Origin: Casuarina equisetifolia
Taxonomy: Eukaryota; Streptophyta; Magnoliopsida; Fagales; Casuarinaceae
Assembly (NCBI GenBank): GCA_028551475.1
Contig: CM052357.1
Location: forward strand, 7,549,931 to 7,613,930
DNA length: 64,000 nt
Direction of reading: 5' to 3'
The notes beneath the pieces were generated by a model. It was given only the letters and a program-made list of their open reading frames with translations. It was not told the origin of the DNA and made no database searches. Made by a program: the position numbers and the translations under genes. Positions 58,222 through 64,000 of this stretch are shown here, piece by piece (within the stretch, counting starts at the first letter, position 1; every line of letters starts with the position of its first letter).

Positions 58222-61200
58222 TCAACCAGCTTCAGACCCAAATCTTTGCACTAAGAATTCATCAAGTTGCCCCCAGTTTGGAGTACCAGACTTACTCAAG
58301 TTATCGGAAGGCAATGATCGAATACATCCAAGAATATGCTTAACATCCCGTTTTAGTCTGCTAAGATAAGGAAAAGCTACTCGATTACAAACTTCCAAAA
58401 ACTAATATCTGTTCAGTGATTACAATTAAAAACATCCATAGACACCTAGACCGAGTAGTATTTGACGCTCAGGTAAAAACTAAAAAGGCATTACCTATCC
58501 TTTGCTTGCGGACTGCTGATATCTAAGCGTGAAAATGCTTCAGAAATTTGTGAATGAAAGATAATGACCACTTGCCTGAAACAGCACAAAAAAATAAGTC
58601 ATTCAGTAACAGGAACTATTTTTGAAATTTGATCAGAGTAGCACTTTCCTTGTCACTCACGCCCACAAAGGGCCAAAAGTCAGTTCTCTTTTCTTAAAGA
58701 TCAGGGAGAGAAAAGGAGGAGAAGAGGTTCTCAAATTAGTTTCTGATAGTTATGTAGGTCGTAAGAATGAATGTGACAGATTAAATGTCCAAAAGTCAGA
58801 AGACGATTAATTAAATTAGAGGATAAAAAGGACGGACTACCTAGTAGCCTATGTACTTACAGAAAGGGCAACATTAGACACCACTACAAATTTGGCCACA
58901 TGTTTGATAACATAATTAGTGGGAGAAACTATTTAAAATTCCAAACAAGAACTATGCTAGTGATTCTTGCTTTAAATGAATAGTTCACAAGAAGAAGCTA
59001 TTACATAATTTCATAGTTCTAAACCAAGTAAGTCATCACCATGTCCACCACTACACAATATTTTGTTGGCGAATACACTTTTGTCACCATCAATTCACCA
59101 CCATCTCCAAAAACAGCTAAGATATCACCATATCCATTTAGCATCCCATGTCTCTTTAGGCACCAAAGTCCCAATTACTTCCACATCATTGCTTCATCAC
59201 AAATTGCCATACCTACCACCATCACAAAGAGACCATCTCCACTGCTGGAAATGCTGCTGTTAACATAACCAGCACCTCTCCCTTCAGTACAAACTCCTTT
59301 ATTCTATGATCTCCATTTGAGAGTTATATAACCAAAAGGTCCACCAGAAGTTGATCTGGCACCATGATCACACCAGAAATATATCACCAACACCTTTGTG
59401 CTTGCAATGAAATCATTCCACAGAGACAAATTTTAATTCAAGGGAATCTGAGTAAACCAGATGTAGATCTTAAAGCCAGATTCTTATTCTCTCATCCGGG
59501 CAAACCAGGAGAATTTCAGCAGCATTTAGGTAAAATTGCCAGATTTGCAGCAGACACTGAGGTTATTACTTTCCTATATACTAAGATTACTGAGATGTCA
59601 GATATCTTTAGCACTAAGTGGTTATATATCAAAAATTTCAGAGCTATATATAAGACTACCACTGCATTCTTTTAAAGAACGTATTATCTCTCCATCAGCA
59701 TATTCTTCAAGTACACCACAGGAAAGTCATCTTATTTCATCCTAAATATAGCACCATGATTTGGGACATATAATTTAAAGCATAGATAGATTTGACAAGC
59801 CACCTAAAATTTCATTGTAATGCAAGCAATGTCCCTTTTAATTGGTAATTAGCAAAGCAATCACTAAAAAGAAGATGCCCAAGATCCTAACTTTGTAGTT
59901 AATTCCCATGGCCAATTTATGGGTTCCAACCCCCAGCTCTATAATTGAGAAAAAAAAAAAATTTACCTGGAAAGGATTAACCAATGGTACCATTCTTCTT
60001 ATGTTACAAGTGTAAATAAGAACTACTAACAGAACCAATCATTTTACTGAAGCTTTCAGGAAGGAATACAAGATATATATTGATCAACCTTACCTGAAAA
60101 TTGCTTGAACATCTGCCTCATGTAAAGTCCGAGATAAAACACGTTGGAGGAATCCAACTTCCTGTGATGATTACAAGGGATACTCAGGCCCAGTTGGTTC
60201 ACAAAATAAGACAAACTAAATATAGACAAAGCACTATTACTTCATGAAATTTGGATCAGAAAAACTAACAGCAATGGCATAAATATTGAAAACCAACTTG
60301 TTTCAAGCTTAGCTACTTTGTCATGTTTTCATAGATGCAAAATCCTCCCAAGCAGAAACCTAGACAGGCATGCAGATGCAACTCAGCAGAAGATTTCACA
60401 TAACTATTTTGTTCTTCTCAAGACCTCCCACTCAGGTAATTCAATTTCAGCTCAGACCCACAGCTGGGATGAGGAACAGGAAACCAATGGGGACAAAAGA
60501 TAAAAATGGGTGCCCAAATATCAATTCCATGTCCCCCAGGCCCAACAAATTTAGAAGCAAAAATCTGCATTATATTGTCAAGGAAATTCGAAATAACTAC
60601 AAGGACCTCCAACTTCTCTCTGGGCTTGGGCGCAACATTTTGAATCTAAAGTCCTCGTTCCAAAAAGGATGGATGATCCTAACAAGACATCCCAAAATAA
60701 TAAAGGTCTTCCTTCTAGTTGGGTTCATGCAGAGACGCACTACAACTTACTGATGCTGTTGAAATCAATGGATCATATTCGATGCAATAAAAGATCCTTT
60801 CATTTAAATCCTTAAAAGGCTGATAGAAGTAGCAATATTTAATGAAAATGGACACCAAGGATACTAATTTTCTAACTGAATACGAATCCAGGATCTAAAC
60901 CTTTTAGCAATCTGCTCAGATTACATTAACTTTTAAATGAAGACCTGGCAATGGAATACAATGAGAGAGAAATAAAAGGATTTTGGCGTTTCTTTTACCT
61001 TTTATTTTTTATTTTTTTAAATTCTTAAAGTGAGCGATTACAATCAAATGCACAAGCCTTGCTTCAACTGTAACGTTTAATCTAATACTTCTACATCAAT
61101 TTTGTATTACGACTGAGGATTTACACAGAACTGAGGATTTTGCTTCAACTGTAAACCTTTTACCAAAAAAGAACATGGACACATTGCAGAAGAGTTTTGT

Positions 61201-61589
61201 TTTCTCCAAAAATCCATACACATTCTTGCAAACTTTCTCTTTGGTTAATACAAATTGAGCAAGTAATACTTCTTATTGTAGAGATAATGGATATGAATGA
61301 AGATGCTCCTTAAGGTTAAATAACAAATTTGTAAGCCTCAGCAATCAAAATTACCTTTGTAAGGGAACGAGCAAACTGACTGGGCTGTGGGTCAGCATCT
61401 TCAGATCTATTCCAACTCTCAACAATTTGAGGCAAGCTGCGTAGATGAACCAATAACCTTTCTCTCATTATCTGAATAAGCTTTGTATGTATTTCATCTC
61501 TGTGAACCTTAAAATCCTGAGCTACCCGATCAATCTCTGATAGCAATAATGCTTTCCGTGTCTCAGGCACTTTCAGAAAAAGAACTCTC
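58222..61589 (-). CDS. VPS54: VPS54, GARP complex subunit, C-terminal part
   Basis: The last four coding exons can be read: 61355-61589, 60094-60161, 58495-58575 and 58222-58357. All have GT-AG borders and compatible phases, giving the final 172 residues. Landmarks are LFLKVPETRKALLLSEIDRV, KVHRDEIHTKLIQIMRERLL, VGFLQRVLSRTLHEADVQAI and TPNWGQLDEFLVQRFG, with stop TGA at 58222-58224. They match the C-terminus of plant VPS54. VPS54 is a CATCHR-family subunit of the Golgi-associated retrograde protein (GARP) tether, which docks endosome-derived vesicles at the trans-Golgi network; the C-terminal domain is the endosome-binding part in yeast. The upstream exons are not seen between 61590 and the window edge, so the gene continues to the right. 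Confidence 0.93.
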
Positions 61590-64000
61590 CTGATATCTAA
61601 GTCCAAAAAAAAAAAGAAAATTTCATAATTTATAAATGATTTTTTGATTTTTTTTTTCCCTGTCAAACACCACTGGTGCTCAGAGACTGAAATTATCATT
61701 GAATTGGCTACTTTGGTTTCTTTGACATGAAGAAAGAAATGTCAAAGAACCAGAACAGTTAATTCAATAAAAATTATCCAAAATAATATGCATACAAATG
61801 CAAAAACCACAACAGTCAAGGATATAAAGGTGAATAAAGAAAGAAAGCATGCTAATCGTGGTCCCACTAGTAGACAAAGAAGTGGGAACTCTAAGCCAAT
61901 TACAAAATGTCCAATTTTATTAATTCACTTAGCATATGGGTCAGAGTTCATTTTGGAAAAGACAATTTCTTGTGGAACCATTTTTATATGCCTATCACCC
62001 CAATGATACCAACAGGAAAAGATGAACTATATCACATGCTCATAAGCTCTTTGCCCTCTAATTTAATTGTATGTACATGAAAAGATGATACCAACCCGGA
62101 TCATTGTGTGTACATGAAAATAATGAAACCTTTTTATACATTGCATTAATAGTGGTTCCATGATCTATTTTTTATCTTAATTCTTTGACCAGTCTTCATC
62201 TAATCCAGCTCGATGCCCAGTTATTGTTATTACTATGCAAGATAGAGTACATAGCTTCAAGTAATTAAATACATCAGCATAATTGTGAATAGACAGCCAG
62301 TAAACAGATAAGGATTCATGAAGAATGTAAGTCTCATTCATCTTGAATCATGCCAAGAATATAATAGTATTTCATCATCCACAAAGAAGAAAGACAGAAT
62401 CTTAACATCTCTGGCTTCAAGAACATGAACGATAATAATTTTGAGGCTCGTCTGCATTACATAAATTCTAGTTGACTGCTAAAACTTCGTTTAACTAAAG
62501 AAAATGTGAATACCATAGATTCACATTGTTTCCATGCCAAACTTTTAGAGATATTTGTTTGGACAAGTTATTCAAACCTTTTTGTTTGTCAGCCTTATCC
62601 ATTAAGTATCAAAACCTGCAAGTGGCACCTTGAGCTTTTGAAATGCTAGATCATCTACTGGGATACTAATTGCCCAAACCAAAACAATCTCTGGTTTTTC
62701 ATATTACGGATCTTTCTGAGAAAATGAAATATGCCATCCATGCCATGGACCACAAGTTCACTGCATTGAGTTTGCCATCATGAATGCCCAAGAACTACCT
62801 TGTACATTTTATATTATCTCATTCCCTAAATTTCTATTTCCAGAATCAAATTATACAAGTGATAGGTCATAAAGATCACATAATTAGGCTTTTTCACTAT
62901 AACTACAAATTATTGCCTAAATATGGTTCTTTGCCTTCATTCTGTAATTTGCTTCAGGAAAACACAACAATTTTGATTATATGGCAGAGAGGATATTGCC
63001 CAAAAATTAAAGCTTAGGTAATGACAATATTTGGGCAACTCGACAAAGAACAAGGAAGAAGCCCAAGGCTTTCCAAACTACTGCTTGATGATAATCCCTT
63101 CATGTTTTTATTTCATTTTTCATATAAAGTTATGATAACTAATTACATCACAAAGATTATTCTAGCAATTTCAAAGATGAAGATCTAAACAATATTTATT
63201 TAATCCTTACTTCTCTACTTCAAATATTGGGGCTTCAGATGAGAGAGGGCTTTAGATACATGCGTGCGCAAGAGAGAGAGAAAGAGTGATGATAGGTTGG
63301 TGGGGAAAAGAAAAAAGGGCTGCCGGGGGGGTGGGGGGTTGGGGAGAGGAGAGGTTGTGGCTGGTGATTCTACAATGTCAAAAATTTTAAAACGGGAACA
63401 TCTCTGTTCTGGGCAAGCCCGTTGGTTAACAAATCTAGAAAGAAAGGCTACATTGACATCAACAAAGAGTGTTCATTGAAGGTTTGGAAGTTAAATGAAC
63501 AAACTGACAAGAAATCTAACAATCCAAGGAATAAAATTTATCTTAAGCCTCTAGGATATATAAAACAACATCCAGTGCATTAAAGGTGGGGAACACAAAC
63601 ATTTAAGAAAGTATAAAACAAGATACTCTCAGAATAAATAAGCATTGAACAACTGCCAGAATGTATAAATAATGTAAAACCCCTTCATGTTTAGATTTCA
63701 CTCTTCATATGATTATGATTCCAACAATAATGCTGGTGGATGATGCTGGGGATGAAGTGAATCAGCTAAAATAATGCATCAATTGTTGGTGAATCCTAAT
63801 CACAGGGCCATGGTCACATCATTTAGGAGTTACATAGTTTTGAAACTCTGTAGGACCAAATTGACACAAAGCAAATATTTTTGAGGAACCAAAATATATT
63901 TTAGCCTAGTCCAAAGACCAAATGTAATTTAAGGAACAAACATGTGTATACAAGAAACATAAAGAAAAGTCAATACTAGACTAAATGATAATTAAAGAAC
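61590..64000. other. VPS54 intron, no exon seen
   Basis: More than 2.4 kb in which I find no reverse-strand VPS54-like coding sequence. It should be a long intron, cut by the window edge. A G-rich stretch (GGGGGGGTGGGGGG-like) lies near 63325-63345. Confidence 0.55.

Noticed and set aside
59041-59750. Overlapping forward frames in a VPS54 intron
   Set aside because: They lie inside the intron between two well-supported reverse-strand exons. They are low in complexity (Pro, Ser, Thr, Ile) and match nothing known to me.
1-64000. tRNA, rRNA, CRISPR array or bacterial-type operon
   Set aside because: I saw no cloverleaf with tRNA box sequences, no rRNA core and no spaced direct-repeat array. 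All genes found are split plant nuclear genes or the intronless DC1 type.

Overview
This is a nuclear DNA window from a flowering plant, most likely a eudicot. The evidence is intron-rich genes with AT-rich introns, three plant housekeeping families that can be rebuilt exon by exon (an LSD1-type zinc-finger protein, the ESCRT-III subunit VPS2.2 and an AGLU1-type alpha-glucosidase), the C-terminal end of the GARP tether VPS54, and a plant-specific intronless DC1 (Cys/His-rich) gene. The species cannot be named from the sequence alone.

Left third (1-33 kb): a region of segmental duplication. A cassette made of a forward DC1 gene followed by a reverse LSD1 gene occurs twice. Cassette 1 (about 2.1-10.05 kb) has an intact 10-unit DC1 gene (5223-7292) but a broken, rearranged LSD1 copy (7752-10050). 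Cassette 2 (about 18.5-33 kb) has the reverse: a DC1 copy broken by a nonsense codon and a 59-nt deletion (19786-21652) and a complete LSD1 gene (24574-32950). A scrap of LSD1 intron at 1-118 points to a third cassette off the left edge. Between and in front of the cassettes lie diverged, tandemly amplified non-coding modules (1.2-5.1 kb and 14.4-19.6 kb), several of them in the upstream region of the intact DC1 gene.

Middle (33.6-53.9 kb): VPS2.2 on the minus strand (11 coding exons, 216 aa) is divergent from the alpha-glucosidase on the plus strand (5 exons, about 913 aa, both GH31 catalytic aspartates present). The glucosidase locus was duplicated head to tail. The second copy (52081-52785) lost the middle of the gene and is a pseudogene, while its flanks still align. 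Intron 2 of the intact gene (3.9 kb) holds a decayed Ty1/copia RNase H fragment and an unidentified antisense coding-like stretch.

Right end (53.9-64 kb): about 4.3 kb with no recognisable gene, then the last four exons of VPS54 on the minus strand. Its 5' part runs off the window.

Functional links: VPS2.2 (multivesicular body/ESCRT-III) and VPS54 (endosome-to-Golgi tethering) both act in endosomal trafficking. The glucosidase is a secreted glycosidase. LSD1 is a known cell-death regulator and some DC1 proteins have been linked to cell death. These links come from family knowledge; the sequence does not show that the genes act together.
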